Source of the DNA: 9FT-COMBO-48-23 sp963754385
GTDB lineage: Bacteria > Chloroflexota > Dehalococcoidia > GIF9 > UBA5629
Assembly: GCA_963754385.1 (NCBI GenBank)
Contig: CAVWGE010000003.1
Coordinates: 1 to 64,000, forward strand
DNA length: 64,000 nucleotides
Direction of reading: 5' to 3'
Below the pieces are notes generated by a model that saw nothing but the letters and a program-made list of their open reading frames with translations, was not told the origin of the DNA and made no database searches. The translations under genes were made by a program, and so were the position numbers. Within the stretch, counting starts at the first letter, position 1. Each line of letters starts with the position of its first letter. Of this stretch, positions 8,973 to 17,691 are shown piece after piece.

Positions 8973-10010
8973 CTACTTAGACTCTATTTTTACCTCGCTA
9001 TCCATCAATGGAAGCGATATTTTGTTGCCGTCAGCCCTAGCAGATTCATGGAAGGCGCACACCAACTCTAAAGATGCTCTACCATCTTCGCCGCTGCATA
9101 TCGGCTTTTGCCCTTCTTTCAAACATTCCACCAAGTGCCTTACAGCGCTCACCATGAATTCCCTCGGAGCGTCTTCTTTAATGGGAGATTCACTCTTGAA
9201 TAGCTCCTTGTAGCCTGAAAATAATTCGCTCTCTCTCACCTTGTAAAATTCTACATCGAAGCCGCTGTGAGTTATATTCAGCCTTCCTTTTGTTCCGATA
9301 CAGTCCATCTCGAAAGTTAGAAACTCCTGGGCATCGCAGGCTTGAATGGCACAAAAAGTGCCATTCTTGAATCTCATCACGCCATCAATATTAGGGTCAT
9401 TCGGGTTAGGGGATTTATTCTGGCTGTAAGTGGCTCGAACACAATCGATATCCCCAAAGAAGAAGCGGAGCAAGTCAAACATGTGACTGCCTGTATTGGC
9501 GATGCCTGCAGTATAATAAAAGCTAACCTGCTGAATTCTACCCAATTTCCCATCCTGAAGGAACGTCCTTATATCCTGGTGAAACTTGTCAAATCTCCTT
9601 TGATGGTCTATTTGCAGTATCACCTTTTTTTCATTGCACAGTTTTATCATTTCATCGGCGTTTTTCAGGGAATCAGCGATGGGTTTTTCACAGAAGACAG
9701 CCTTTACACCACTACAGACGGCTTCTTTCACAATATCCAGGTGGGTTGAATTCCAGGTGCATATGCTGAGAATATCAAGGTCTTGCTCTCCGAGCATTTT
9801 TTTGTAATCTTGATAGAGAGAGGTTATGCTCCATCTTTGACCACACTTGCGTAGCCTCTCTCCGTTTAAATCTGAGGCGGCGACTAATTTGACACCGTTA
9901 GCAACGGAATAAGCACCGGCGTGAGTAGAAATTGTCTTTCGTTTGGGGTCGTCGTCGAACTCGCTGCCGATGCGGCCGCAGCCGACTATCCCGGCCCGAT
10001 ACTTCATCAC
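8973..10010 (-). CDS. Gfo/Idh/MocA-family sugar dehydrogenase
   Basis: A 345-residue NAD(P)-dependent oxidoreductase. The nucleotide-binding loop IVGCGRIGSEF is at about residues 8-18, the family EKP motif occurs in VFCEKPIA near 108-115, and an alpha/beta substrate domain follows, with TGSHMFDLLRFFFG where catalytic His-Asp pairs usually lie. The gene overlaps the end of the pseF-like gene by four bases, and the start is GTG or the ATG directly after it. It is 9 bases upstream of a DegT aminotransferase. The pair resembles WbpB/WbpE and WlbA/WlbC, which oxidise and then aminate C3 of UDP-sugar acids. The exact substrate is unknown. Confidence 0.82.
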   Translation of the reverse strand: MMKYRAGIVGCGRIGSEFDDDPKRKTISTHAGAYSVANGVKLVAASDLNGERLRKCGQRWSITSLYQDYKKMLGEQDLDILSICTWNSTHLDIVKEAVCSGVKAVFCEKPIADSLKNADEMIKLCNEKKVILQIDHQRRFDKFHQDIRTFLQDGKLGRIQQVSFYYTAGIANTGSHMFDLLRFFFGDIDCVRATYSQNKSPNPNDPNIDGVMRFKNGTFCAIQACDAQEFLTFEMDCIGTKGRLNITHSGFDVEFYKVRESELFSGYKELFKSESPIKEDAPREFMVSAVRHLVECLKEGQKPICSGEDGRASLELVCAFHESARADGNKISLPLMDSEVKIESK

Positions 10011-10759
10011 TTTATCTGCCCTCTAATTTTCTTCTGCTGTATATGGACATTTACCATCTTCAAAGCAGGGTTGGCGTCAATCAGTTTAATGACATCCAGA
10101 CTGGTAAAGTTTTGTTTCTTGGGGTAGATGGTAGCAAAAATCTCTCGGACTAGTCTCAGGTCATCCTCGGTATCGACGGTTAGCCTTAAATCGGGACGGG
10201 CAATTTCAGGCGGTGCCTCCACATTGAGGAGGCGGTACTTTTCGGGGTGCTCATAGATGTAAAGGGAGACATTTTCTCTATCGGCCGGGTCCTGCGTCAT
10301 TCGGGATACCTCTTGCAGAACGGCCACGGGGAACACCTGAGTATCGAGACCACGGGGATAAGTGCGCTTGATGACATTAGCCACATAATCATACTTCCCC
10401 TTCCCGGCCAAAAACTTCGACACCATCATATCCACTATTTCAGGGTCAAGCAGGGGGCAATCACCCGTCATCTCGACGATGACATCCGCCTTGCAAAATT
10501 TAGCTGCCTGGAGAACACGGTCAAGGACATCTTCGGAGCTTCCCCGGAACCATTTAACCCCAACCCTTTCCGCCAGTCTGGTAACGACCTCGTCCTCGGG
10601 GTTGACTGTGGTCGCCACGATAATTTCATCGACTTTTTTCGCTCTTTTTAGCCTTTCAATTAATAGTTCCAGCATGGGTCTGCCCAGGATTTCCTTCATT
10701 ATCTTTCCCGGAAGTCGGGTAGAGGCCATTCTGGCTTCAATAGTCGAGACGATTTTCAT
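10007..10759 (-). CDS. pseF: Cytidylyltransferase, PseF/SpsF type
   Basis: A 250-residue nucleotidyltransferase (cytidylyltransferase 3 family). The nucleotide-binding motif is EARMASTRLPGKI near residues 7-19 and a metal-binding region is at MTGDCPLLDPEIVD near 96-109. In this operon it would activate the finished nonulosonate as the CMP-sugar for glycosyl transfer. SpsF-annotated proteins have the same domain, so the PseF call depends on the complete pathway around it. Its stop codon overlaps the start of the Gfo/Idh gene. The upstream gap to the methylase is 45 bases. Confidence 0.82.
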   Translation of the reverse strand: MKIVSTIEARMASTRLPGKIMKEILGRPMLELLIERLKRAKKVDEIIVATTVNPEDEVVTRLAERVGVKWFRGSSEDVLDRVLQAAKFCKADVIVEMTGDCPLLDPEIVDMMVSKFLAGKGKYDYVANVIKRTYPRGLDTQVFPVAVLQEVSRMTQDPADRENVSLYIYEHPEKYRLLNVEAPPEIARPDLRLTVDTEDDLRLVREIFATIYPKKQNFTSLDVIKLIDANPALKMVNVHIQQKKIRGQIK

Positions 10760-10804
10760 GTATTACTTCTGTCTCCTTTGAATATGAGATCCACCGTTCA
10801 TCAG

Positions 10805-11449
10805 TCATACTTTTCGAAGTAGAAACATAGCGTCTATGTTATTACTATTGTCCAACCATTTGAAATACTCTTCTTTTACCAGTCGCAAATCCTGAAAGCG
10901 ATTGAGAAAAAGCTTGGCAAAGTCTGTTTTCCAAAGCAGATTTTCATGCCCCCAATAAGGGATAGAAGTACATACCGGCGAGTAATATTCGAGACACCAT
11001 ATATACGATTTTGTACACCGATAGATTTCGTCCAGGACTCCTCCAATATCTTCCGGAGCTATGTGTATCAGTAAGCCGGAGGTAAAGACAAGGTCAAAGA
11101 AACCATCCCGGAAAGGAACATAAAAGGCGGAGCCCTGAATTATATTTATGCCCTTAGTATTGCTTTTTGCCAATTCCACTGCATAAGGCTGTAATTCAAT
11201 GTAGTACAAGTTCTTAAATCCGGCTTCCTGCAGGCAGAGAAGCTGCATTCCTGTACCCGCCCCAATTTCTAGGACTCGAACATCTTTGTCAAACTCACCA
11301 ATAAATCTGGCATTCATTTCAGCGCGGCTAATCCCATACATCTCTTTGTATACCGATTCCAGCTCTTGCAGTGAGCGTGGATTCCTGTCGGTATATTGTT
11401 TGCCAAATCTATTCGCCCACATTTCCATCTGCTTCGTAAAATTGCTCAT
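10805..11449 (-). CDS. Pseudaminic acid biosynthesis-associated methyltransferase
   Basis: A 214-residue class I SAM methyltransferase. It begins with the segment typical of the pseudaminate-associated methylase family (TIGR03587 as I recall it): WANRFGKQYTDRN at about residues 11-23. Motif I is VLEIGAGTGMQ near 59-69 and motif III is FTSGLLIHIAPE. The family is found next to PseB/PseC genes; the acceptor atom has not been established to my knowledge. It lies 19 bases after the PseC gene, in the order PseB, PseC, methylase, PseF. With the second methyltransferase nearer the end of the operon, it predicts a methylated nonulosonate. Confidence 0.82.
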   Translation of the reverse strand: MSNFTKQMEMWANRFGKQYTDRNPRSLQELESVYKEMYGISRAEMNARFIGEFDKDVRVLEIGAGTGMQLLCLQEAGFKNLYYIELQPYAVELAKSNTKGINIIQGSAFYVPFRDGFFDLVFTSGLLIHIAPEDIGGVLDEIYRCTKSYIWCLEYYSPVCTSIPYWGHENLLWKTDFAKLFLNRFQDLRLVKEEYFKWLDNSNNIDAMFLLRKV

Positions 11450-11468
11450 CCCAACAATATCTCCCTAG

Positions 11469-12650
11469 TCATTTTCTGTAGAAACTGATGACTTTGCGCA
11501 TTGCCTTTATCACGTCTTCAACGTCATCATCGCTCATTCTGGGGAAAAGTGGCAACGTGGTTGCCCTATCATAATATTTCTCTGCCACAGGGTAATCGCC
11601 TTTCTTATAGCCAAATCGCTTTTGATAGAAGGGATGTAGATGTAACGGCATGTAGTGGACATTCACCCCTATGTTTTCGGCGCGTAGAGCATCAAAGACT
11701 TCCTTCCTCCCCACCTTCAATAACTCAGTTAGTAGCTGAATAACATAGATATGGTATACTGCCTTAACATTCTTATCTTCAATAGGAGTTACGATCTCCT
11801 CCATGTCAGCAAAAGATTCATTATACCTGGCGGCTATTTCCCTTCTCCTCTGGATAAAGCGGTCTAATTTCTTCAATTGGCTAATACCTAAAGCACACTG
11901 AAAATCAGTAAGCCTGAAGTTATAACCTGGATTATATATTTCATAGTACCAATAGCCCTTGCCCGGGCTATCCTTCACTATACCATGATGTCTGAAGATT
12001 TTGAGCTTTTCATAAAATTCTTTATTATCAGTCAAAATCATACCGCCCTCGCCGGTGGTAATATGCTTTACCGGGTGGAAACTGAAGATAGTCATATTAG
12101 CTAAGCTGCCTATCTTTTGTCCTTTATATTCAGCACCCAAAGCATGAGATGTGTCCTCAATTACTAGCAAGCCCTTCTTTCCCGCAATGGTCATTATTTC
12201 GTCAAGGTCAGCAGGGTGGCCAGCGAAATCTACGGGAAGAATTGCCTTGGTTTTAGGTGAAATCTTTTTAAGGACTTCCCCGGCATCAATGTTCAAAGTG
12301 TCTGCTTTTATGTCGGCAAATACAGGCTTGGCACCGCAATATATTATGGCATTAGCAGTAGCAGCAAAGGTGATGGGAGTAGTTATCGCCTCATCGCCAG
12401 GTGCAATGCCAGCTACAGCACAGGCAGCATGTAAAGCTGCGGTGCCGCTGGATACGGCTACAGAGTATTTAGCTCCGCAGTACGCGGCTACCTTTGTCTC
12501 AAACTCGTCAACTTTTGGACCTTGAGTAACCCAATCGCTTTTAAGTACTTCAACAACTGCGGCAATATCCTCATCGTCTATCCATTGATGCCCGTAAGGA
12601 AGCATCATATCCCTTACAGGCTTTCCACCTTCGATTGCCAGCTTCTCCAC
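11469..12650 (-). CDS. pseC: UDP-4-amino-4,6-dideoxy-N-acetyl-L-altrosamine transaminase
   Basis: PseC transfers an amino group from glutamate to C4 of the 4-keto sugar made by PseB. It is a 393-residue PLP enzyme of the DegT/DnrJ/EryC1 family. The Schiff-base lysine is Lys195 in SFHPVKHITTGEGG, the phosphate-binding SSGTAALHAA is at 67-76, and DFAGHPADLDEI near 141-152 is a family signature. Its ATG directly abuts the pseB stop codon, with no gap, which is the classical PseB-PseC arrangement. Length and N-terminus (AIEGGKPVR) agree with PseC. Confidence 0.9.
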   Translation of the reverse strand: MEKLAIEGGKPVRDMMLPYGHQWIDDEDIAAVVEVLKSDWVTQGPKVDEFETKVAAYCGAKYSVAVSSGTAALHAACAVAGIAPGDEAITTPITFAATANAIIYCGAKPVFADIKADTLNIDAGEVLKKISPKTKAILPVDFAGHPADLDEIMTIAGKKGLLVIEDTSHALGAEYKGQKIGSLANMTIFSFHPVKHITTGEGGMILTDNKEFYEKLKIFRHHGIVKDSPGKGYWYYEIYNPGYNFRLTDFQCALGISQLKKLDRFIQRRREIAARYNESFADMEEIVTPIEDKNVKAVYHIYVIQLLTELLKVGRKEVFDALRAENIGVNVHYMPLHLHPFYQKRFGYKKGDYPVAEKYYDRATTLPLFPRMSDDDVEDVIKAMRKVISFYRK

Positions 12651-13625
12651 TCAAAGCTCTCCAATCATTCTCTGCAGTTCTTCCGAAGTCAACCACCAAC
12701 TATTGTTACCACTGGTATATTTGAAGTCCCTCGGCAGAGGCTTGCCACCTTTAAGACTATCTCTTTCCCAGAAATCATGCTCCGGAGCAATAACAAAATA
12801 CTTATCAAACTCCAAGGTATGACCACTTTCTTCCTCAGTCAAGAGAATTTCATTTACCTTCTCTCCAGGGCGTATTCCTATAACTTCCCTCTGGGCTTCT
12901 GGTGCGATCACATCTGCCAGATCCATGATATTCATACTGGGGATTTTAGGGACAAATACCTCACCACCACGCATACTGTCAATGCAATCAATAACAAAGC
13001 GCACACCTTGCTCAAGTGTAATCCAAAATCTGGTCATCCGCTCGTCAGTAATGGTGACCTTGCCGTTCTTTCTCTGCTCAAGGAACAAGGGAATCACACT
13101 GCCCCTACTGCCAATGACATTGCCATATCTTACACAGCTAAACCGAATCCCCTGCCCCCCGGTGTAAACATTAGCCTGAACAAATAGACGCTCCATGACC
13201 AGTTTAGTTGCTCCATAAAGGTTAACCGGCTGAACTGCCTTATCGCTGCTTATGGCTATTGCTTTTTCAACTCCGTTATCAATGGCAGCGTCAATAACAT
13301 TGACAGCACCATCGATATTTGTCCTTACCGCCTCTATAGGGTTATATTCGCAGGTGGGGACCTGTTTCAAAGCTGCCGCATGCACTACAATGTCAACCCC
13401 GTTCATAGCTCGGTACACTCTATCTCTATCCCTAACATCACCGATAAAAAAGCGAAGCCTTTCATCATTGTTGAATTTTTGCCGCATTTCTTGCTGAAGC
13501 AATTCTCCCCGAGAGAAAATCCTGACAACCGCTGGATTGTGGTCTCGCAAAACTACTTCAACGAATTTATGACCAAAAGAGCCGGTGCCACCGGTTACTA
13601 ATATCACTTTACCTGTCAACGGCAT
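12651..13625 (-). CDS. pseB: UDP-N-acetylglucosamine 4,6-dehydratase (inverting)
   Basis: PseB dehydrates UDP-GlcNAc and inverts C5, the first committed step of pseudaminate synthesis. It is an extended SDR with the NAD loop TGGTGSFG at 11-18, LKQVPTCEYNP near 86-96 and the Tyr137-x3-Lys141 pair in NLYGATK. The start was chosen at 13625: an AAAGGAGA site sits 5 bases upstream of this ATG. An open frame from 13655 would add ten residues, but it would begin upstream of that ribosome site. The resulting 324 residues fit the family. The next gene, pseC, begins immediately. Confidence 0.92.
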   Translation of the reverse strand: MPLTGKVILVTGGTGSFGHKFVEVVLRDHNPAVVRIFSRGELLQQEMRQKFNNDERLRFFIGDVRDRDRVYRAMNGVDIVVHAAALKQVPTCEYNPIEAVRTNIDGAVNVIDAAIDNGVEKAIAISSDKAVQPVNLYGATKLVMERLFVQANVYTGGQGIRFSCVRYGNVIGSRGSVIPLFLEQRKNGKVTITDERMTRFWITLEQGVRFVIDCIDSMRGGEVFVPKIPSMNIMDLADVIAPEAQREVIGIRPGEKVNEILLTEEESGHTLEFDKYFVIAPEHDFWERDSLKGGKPLPRDFKYTSGNNSWWLTSEELQRMIGEL

Positions 13626-13663
13626 TAGCATCTCCTTTGCTATTAGCAGTAACAAATGCGGGA

Positions 13664-15091
13664 CTATTTATTCTGCATCTCGATCTTTCTGAATATTTTG
13701 TCCAGCGCATATGCCACGTTAGTTCCGTCTTCATCTGTCAGCGGGTCATCAGCAAAATAGATATCACCCTTGGTGAATACCGTGTTCCGATAGACCAATT
13801 TGGCGAAGTTCCTGAAATGTCCGGGACTCGACCTGGGTGTCCTTTCTCTAAAAACCTTGAATATAATATCTGGAAGTTCATCCCACGCTTTAACCATATA
13901 GCACAAGTCCGGCCTGCAGTAAAAGTCGTGCCCCAGGGATATGACTGGTTTATCAAAAATCATCGCCTCAAAGCCCGTTGTGTTGTTCAGTGTGATCACG
14001 CCTATGCTGTCCTTTATCAGAGATATAGGGGAAACAAGCGGGTGCAGTATTCTTACATTTTTCAATTTTGATATCCGCAGGAAATCACGAAATCTGATGT
14101 CTGTCCCCATATACCCAGGATGAGGTTTCACATATAGCTTGACTCCTTGGGGCAGACATCTTGATATGCTACCAACCAATTCAAATTGATTGGTAAAAGG
14201 CTCCATCATGGTGATGTTGGCGTCGTCTTCATAATGCAGGGGCAAGAAAAAGAACTGTTCGTCACAGACTGGCTGCTGAAAGAACGCCCGATTAATTATT
14301 CCTCTTATCGTTGCCCAGATAGCTCTGGTTACCTCTGTTGTAACAGGTAACAGTGCAACTTTCTCGTATTTGTATGTTCGAGCCATAAACCCTCTAGTCG
14401 CTAAGTACTTGCGTGCCTTGTTGAGGTTGTCGAACATGCTTTTGGGATGCCAGTAACTTGCTAACCCTGCGTTTTCGTATCTTACCTCAGTTCTACCAGC
14501 ATAAAACGAGTAGATTTCGTCCCAGTGGACCTCTTTTGCGTCTTCATTCCAGCACCAAAAAGCTGTGGAATCCTCGGTGCCAAACATCAAGCCCCTTTTG
14601 GGGAATCTTGAAGACACCATGTTGATAACCGGTATACCCAATCTCCTGGCTACATAATATGCTACAAGATTCCATAGAAAGCATTCCAGAGAAATGGTGA
14701 CAATGTCTATTGAATTCTTCACGAAAAAATCTCTGAAGAAGCCTATTAAATATGACAGATAGCGATAAGTCTCTCCGATGTCCCTGGAGTCTGCGCAATT
14801 TCTCTTGTTAAAACTCCTCCAGTCAAGTGAACTCAAATACCTAAAGGATACGTTAAGCCAACTCTCCAAAGCCTTCTGTTTTGAAATATCATAATCCACG
14901 TCCAGGTTTTCATAGTCATACATAGACACTAATGAAACCATGCTGCAGCTATCCGAAACCTGCCATGCTTTCTTAACTCGCCCTATAATGAATACTTTAT
15001 ACCCATAATCGGTTACCAGGGGCTTTGCCCAAGCTAACTTTATAGACAGGTCGTGGTCCCTGCTTCCTGTAAGTACCGTTGCTATGTTTAT
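13664..15091 (-). CDS. KpsC/KpsS-like capsule polysaccharide glycosyltransferase with apparent ATA start
   Basis: A Capsule_synth-type (PF05159) protein; relatives add Kdo linkers or act in capsule export. The diagnostic segment is TLNNTTGFEAMIFDKPVISLG, about 85-105 residues before the C-terminus. From the first ATG (14941) the protein would have 425 residues, but the frame stays open to a stop at 15113-15115. The extra codons encode a credible Rossmann-like N-terminus (INIATVLTGSRDHDLS, then YGYKVFIIGR). That extension has no ATG, GTG or TTG. A TGGAGGT ribosome site lies 6 bases before ATA at 15091, and a TATAAT box (15134-15139, minus strand) lies just upstream. The coordinates assume this ATA start, giving 475 residues. 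A base error at that codon would explain it equally well. Confidence 0.75.
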   Translation of the reverse strand: MNIATVLTGSRDHDLSIKLAWAKPLVTDYGYKVFIIGRVKKAWQVSDSCSMVSLVSMYDYENLDVDYDISKQKALESWLNVSFRYLSSLDWRSFNKRNCADSRDIGETYRYLSYLIGFFRDFFVKNSIDIVTISLECFLWNLVAYYVARRLGIPVINMVSSRFPKRGLMFGTEDSTAFWCWNEDAKEVHWDEIYSFYAGRTEVRYENAGLASYWHPKSMFDNLNKARKYLATRGFMARTYKYEKVALLPVTTEVTRAIWATIRGIINRAFFQQPVCDEQFFFLPLHYEDDANITMMEPFTNQFELVGSISRCLPQGVKLYVKPHPGYMGTDIRFRDFLRISKLKNVRILHPLVSPISLIKDSIGVITLNNTTGFEAMIFDKPVISLGHDFYCRPDLCYMVKAWDELPDIIFKVFRERTPRSSPGHFRNFAKLVYRNTVFTKGDIYFADDPLTDEDGTNVAYALDKIFRKIEMQNK

Positions 15092-15145
15092 TGTCTTACC
15101 TCCACCGTTGTGTTATTTGAGTGGAATCCTGATATTATAACGGAC

Positions 15146-17431
15146 TTATGGCTCGCTAGTTGTCCATCCATAAATCTGTGCACCACCGTTATCGTATATT
15201 TTATCACCTAGATGCAGTGCTTGTACAAGCCAGGGCAAGTTTAAATCCTCAAAGCTGATGCTTTGCCTGGCCCCATAAGATGTGCCAAAGGTCAGCGCTT
15301 TCATCTGTACGTTCCAAGTCCTGAAGAAAGCATAGCAGTATGAATTTGTCTCTTTATTATCGTTGTTTTCCGATAATTGTAGAAACAAGTAGCTGCCGTG
15401 AATGTCGGCATAGACCTGGTGGCCTGTTGGAACCGTTGAGGAAAGCCAGTTCGCAGCCGTGACATCTTGCTTGGTAAAAACAGTGTTTAAGTCTAGCCGA
15501 TAGCTGGATAACGCAATGGAGTAGGGCATGTCAATGAAGCGGGTGGTCTGGCTTTTGCTGAGCTCGAAAACCAGCCCGCTGTTGAAGATGAAGTAGGGAA
15601 TCAATATAAAGACTACTGGAAACCAGGTGAGACTTTGATTATTAAATCTTGTTTTAGAAGACGCAACGCCCTTTCGGAAAGTCCTGGCTAATTTAGCTAT
15701 CCCGCTAGCGATGGCTTCACTACCGAATATAAACAGTGGTGCCATGAGGAGCAAGGTGATTTGCCATATTCGGACGGAGCCCAGGCCCCAACCTAAAGTT
15801 GGAAGGACAAAAATGCCCAGTAGAATTAGCACAGCGACAATGCTGAGCGCCAGGTACTCGGCTTTCACTTTACCCAGTGCTGACGGGCGAAAGACGAGAC
15901 GGATGAAGCCAATGATGAGGCAGAGCTCGACGAGGTACTGGAAGATACGCCACACCTTGCCGCCCACCGATGCCCAGGCAAAATCAAGCCCCAGGGCAGT
16001 CTGAGTTAAAGGTTCCTTGGAGAGAGGGTTCAACCACAAAAACCTTCCAGAAACTGTCTCAGAAGCTATCTCAGAAGCTCTTTGGGGACCGCTCATCGCT
16101 GCGCCAGAGGCGGCGATTTTATAATAAACCAGCATAAAAATCAGGCTGACTGCGACCACGATGGCCAGTGTTCTCTTGTTAAAGGCGCCGGGGGCGGCTA
16201 AATCAGCAGGCAAAGGGTGTGATTTGCCTATAAGCCGCTGCCATATTTTTCGACCAAACCGGCTCTTGATGAAAAGGAGCACCAGGGCGCCAATGGCCAG
16301 AAAGCCGATAGTGTAGCCGGTCCCCAGCCCGTAGTAAGACACCACCACGCCACAACCAAAAATAATGACCATGAAGGCTCTCGGTGTCATAGTGAGCCTG
16401 CGGTCCACAAGCAGCAATATAACCAGGATAAAGAAAAGCTCAGAAACTTGCTGCCTGACCAACTGGGTCATGTCCATGGTGAACATGGGCATGGCGATAA
16501 AAAAGACGACAGCCAGGAAGGCGTACTGGGGTTTGATTTGAAGCCTGAAGATGCGGAAAAGCGCCAGGGGCATCAGGGCGAACAGAAGGGGATAAACTAT
16601 CTTGAACAGCCAGGTAATATCCATATTAAGCAATAGGGAATAGACGGGCGCCAGCATAACTATACTCAAGCAGGAGTTCAACCTGGAAAGCATGGCGGCA
16701 TTCCAGTAGCCGTTTTCCAGCACCAGCGAGGCCCAGTAGCGCTCGAGGTGGATATCACTGCCCACCAGGTAGTCAGATATAAGAGTAGTCTGGTACAGGA
16801 GCGCCAGCGCCATCATGAATATCATGAAGGGGTAGACCCGGGTAGGTATGAACTTATTGAAGGCAACCAATCCGATGATAAGGATAATCGTAAAGACGAG
16901 AGCGTAAATCAGTATATTGCTATGATAGGCATTGACCAGGTTAGCTCCCAGGACAGCGAGTAGAGGCAGCAGGATAGCCAACAGATAGGGATTGAGTTTA
17001 GCCCAGAAACTTTGGCCTGTGGGTGCCAAAATCTGACAATCACTCTGGCTGGAGAGATGGAAGTCTTTATCCCGTATGTAGGCTAGCAGGCAGAGTACCA
17101 GGAAAACGGGGGTGATTATTAATAAAAATGGCAACAGAGTAATGGGTTTTGAGATGCCCAGAGGTGGCAGGGCAAAGTTGGCTATCACACCCATTGCCAT
17201 GACAAATGCCAGGCTCAGCCCCACCGAATAGAGCAAACTCTCGATTAAATGTATATTGTGAACCCGCAATATTTTGAGGATGAGTATGCCCGGGACTAAG
17301 CTGAGGAAGACGAAGCCAACGAGTTGTCTAATTATGGGGATGTCAAGCCAGACTAGTCCCCAAAAGGCCGGCAGCATGCTTAGGCTGACTGCCAGTAACT
17401 TTTTAATATCCCAATCGTTCGGCGGGGTCAA
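15146..17431 (-). CDS. DUF2206-like polytopic membrane protein, possible GT-C glycosyltransferase
   Basis: A 761-residue membrane protein with about 15 or more hydrophobic segments up to about residue 600 and a soluble C-terminal domain from about 640. The architecture and overall sequence character resemble the DUF2206 family seen in archaea and Dehalococcoidia. An acidic pair in SDYLVGSDIHLERYW near 220-234, after several membrane segments, recalls GT-C lipid-phosphosugar-dependent glycosyltransferases, but that is inference. The start is TTG with a GGGGGAT site upstream. It is the gene immediately upstream of the KpsC-like gene and the pse operon (54 bases). A role in assembling or extending a surface glycan fits the neighbourhood. 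Confidence 0.65.
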   Translation of the reverse strand: MTPPNDWDIKKLLAVSLSMLPAFWGLVWLDIPIIRQLVGFVFLSLVPGILILKILRVHNIHLIESLLYSVGLSLAFVMAMGVIANFALPPLGISKPITLLPFLLIITPVFLVLCLLAYIRDKDFHLSSQSDCQILAPTGQSFWAKLNPYLLAILLPLLAVLGANLVNAYHSNILIYALVFTIILIIGLVAFNKFIPTRVYPFMIFMMALALLYQTTLISDYLVGSDIHLERYWASLVLENGYWNAAMLSRLNSCLSIVMLAPVYSLLLNMDITWLFKIVYPLLFALMPLALFRIFRLQIKPQYAFLAVVFFIAMPMFTMDMTQLVRQQVSELFFILVILLLVDRRLTMTPRAFMVIIFGCGVVVSYYGLGTGYTIGFLAIGALVLLFIKSRFGRKIWQRLIGKSHPLPADLAAPGAFNKRTLAIVVAVSLIFMLVYYKIAASGAAMSGPQRASEIASETVSGRFLWLNPLSKEPLTQTALGLDFAWASVGGKVWRIFQYLVELCLIIGFIRLVFRPSALGKVKAEYLALSIVAVLILLGIFVLPTLGWGLGSVRIWQITLLLMAPLFIFGSEAIASGIAKLARTFRKGVASSKTRFNNQSLTWFPVVFILIPYFIFNSGLVFELSKSQTTRFIDMPYSIALSSYRLDLNTVFTKQDVTAANWLSSTVPTGHQVYADIHGSYLFLQLSENNDNKETNSYCYAFFRTWNVQMKALTFGTSYGARQSISFEDLNLPWLVQALHLGDKIYDNGGAQIYGWTTSEP

Positions 17432-17691
17432 CGTCTATCCCCCGTTCTAACAGGAGTTCTGCTACACAGTAGATTCACGTTGGTGGAATGTCTGAAAAAG
17501 GTACTCTTGCAGGACTCTGACCTGCCCCCAGCGATTGTACCACTTCTTAAGTTAGCGTTGCCCATGGTGGAGATGCCCCCTTTTCTGTACCACCCATAAT
17601 GCGAGCAATCTTCATTTCCCCTTAGCTAGTCTCCTGCTAAAGCGTCCGTTTCCACCTCTCTATTTCCAGAATTCTATCTCGTGGTAATATT
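17432..17691. other. Intergenic gap, no recognised feature
   Basis: This 260-base gap separates the GT4 glycosyltransferase from the DUF2206 protein. On the minus strand there is a possible 22-codon reading frame beginning ATGAAGATTGCTCGC after an AAGGGG site, and GTGGTACA occurs twice. I could not match either to a known gene or RNA. It could be decayed sequence or a leader. Confidence 0.3.

Noticed and set aside
17500..17560. Possible tail of an IS3-like transposase (KKWYNRW on the minus strand)
   Set aside because: Only a handful of residues fit, with no upstream DDE motif or inverted repeats.
17540..17620. GTGGTACA motifs on the minus strand suggesting a T-box leader
   Set aside because: The T-box core TGGTACCGCG is not matched, no specifier loop is seen, and the downstream gene is a DUF2206-type membrane protein, not an amino-acid gene.
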